Source of the DNA: a virus
DNA length: 23,130 nucleotides
Reading direction: 5' to 3' (one strand)
IMG/VR virus record: IMGVR_UViG_3300000576_000025
Coordinates: 1 to 23,130 of that record
Shown here: positions 23,102 through 23,130 of the stretch, one piece after another
Layout: every line of letters begins with the position of its first letter
Position numbering within the stretch: position 1 is the first letter of the stretch
Made by a program: the position numbers and the translations under genes
The notes under the pieces: generated by a model
What the model was told of the DNA's origin: nothing
The model's database searches: none
Seen by the model: the letters and a program-made list of their open reading frames with translations, nothing else

Positions 23102-23130
23102 AATCAAAAAATAAACAAAAAATCACTGAA
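23098..23130 (+). CDS. Start of the next gene, cut by the window edge
   Basis: An ATG overlaps the stop of the previous gene (ATGA) and opens MKSKNKQKITE, with the frame open to the window end. It could be the large terminase gp17, which in T4 follows gp16, but eleven residues are too few to say. Confidence 0.4.
   Translation, partial: MKSKNKQKITE

Overview
The window is part of the late, virion-morphogenesis region of a T4-like myovirus, moderately AT-rich and most like marine (cyanophage/pelagiphage-type) relatives. The evidence is a set of T4-type structural genes: neck gp13 and gp14, tail sheath stabilizer gp15, tail sheath gp18, tail tube gp19, head completion gp4 and small terminase gp16. 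With them come dNMP kinase (gp1), a long repeat-rich tail fibre and many copies of a T4-type late promoter (consensus ATAAATA). I see no rRNA, tRNA, CRISPR array or cellular housekeeping gene.

Layout. (1) 1-4076, plus strand: the 3' part of a large tail-fibre gene (open at the left edge), a strong terminator, a late promoter, a small protein that repeats the fibre's C-terminal domain, and a conserved protein of unknown function. (2) 4061-7133, minus strand: gp14, gp15 and a Nudix hydrolase whose start lies inside the end of gp15. (3) 7135-11173, plus strand: a conserved 379-residue protein, gp13, a very basic small protein, a DEDDh exonuclease split by a -1 frame change at a classic slippery heptamer, a small membrane protein and dNMP kinase. 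(4) 11118-11478, minus strand: an HNH-like zinc protein with a perfect TATAAATA placed so that transcription should start at its GTG. (5) 11529-14842, plus strand: gp18, ending in a bidirectional terminator. (6) 14842-16449, minus strand: a free-standing homing endonuclease with its own late promoter, between the sheath and tube genes. (7) 16522-23130, plus strand: gp19, a second tube-like protein, a small conserved protein, gp4, gp16, two proteins with N-termini resembling prohead-targeting and cleavage sites, and the first codons of another gene.

Most products would act together. The fibre binds the host. gp13, gp14 and gp15 join head and tail. gp18, gp19 and the tube-like protein build the contractile tail. 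gp4 and gp16 act in head completion and DNA packaging. The 95-, 188- and 863-residue proteins are candidates for internal head or core proteins. dNMP kinase, the exonuclease and the Nudix enzyme serve nucleotide or nucleic-acid metabolism.

The most notable points are the exonuclease whose last catalytic motif lies in the -1 frame behind TTTAAAAAAC, the late promoters with almost no leader, the inversion of gp14-gp15 relative to gp13, and shared sequence modules spread across the tail proteins.
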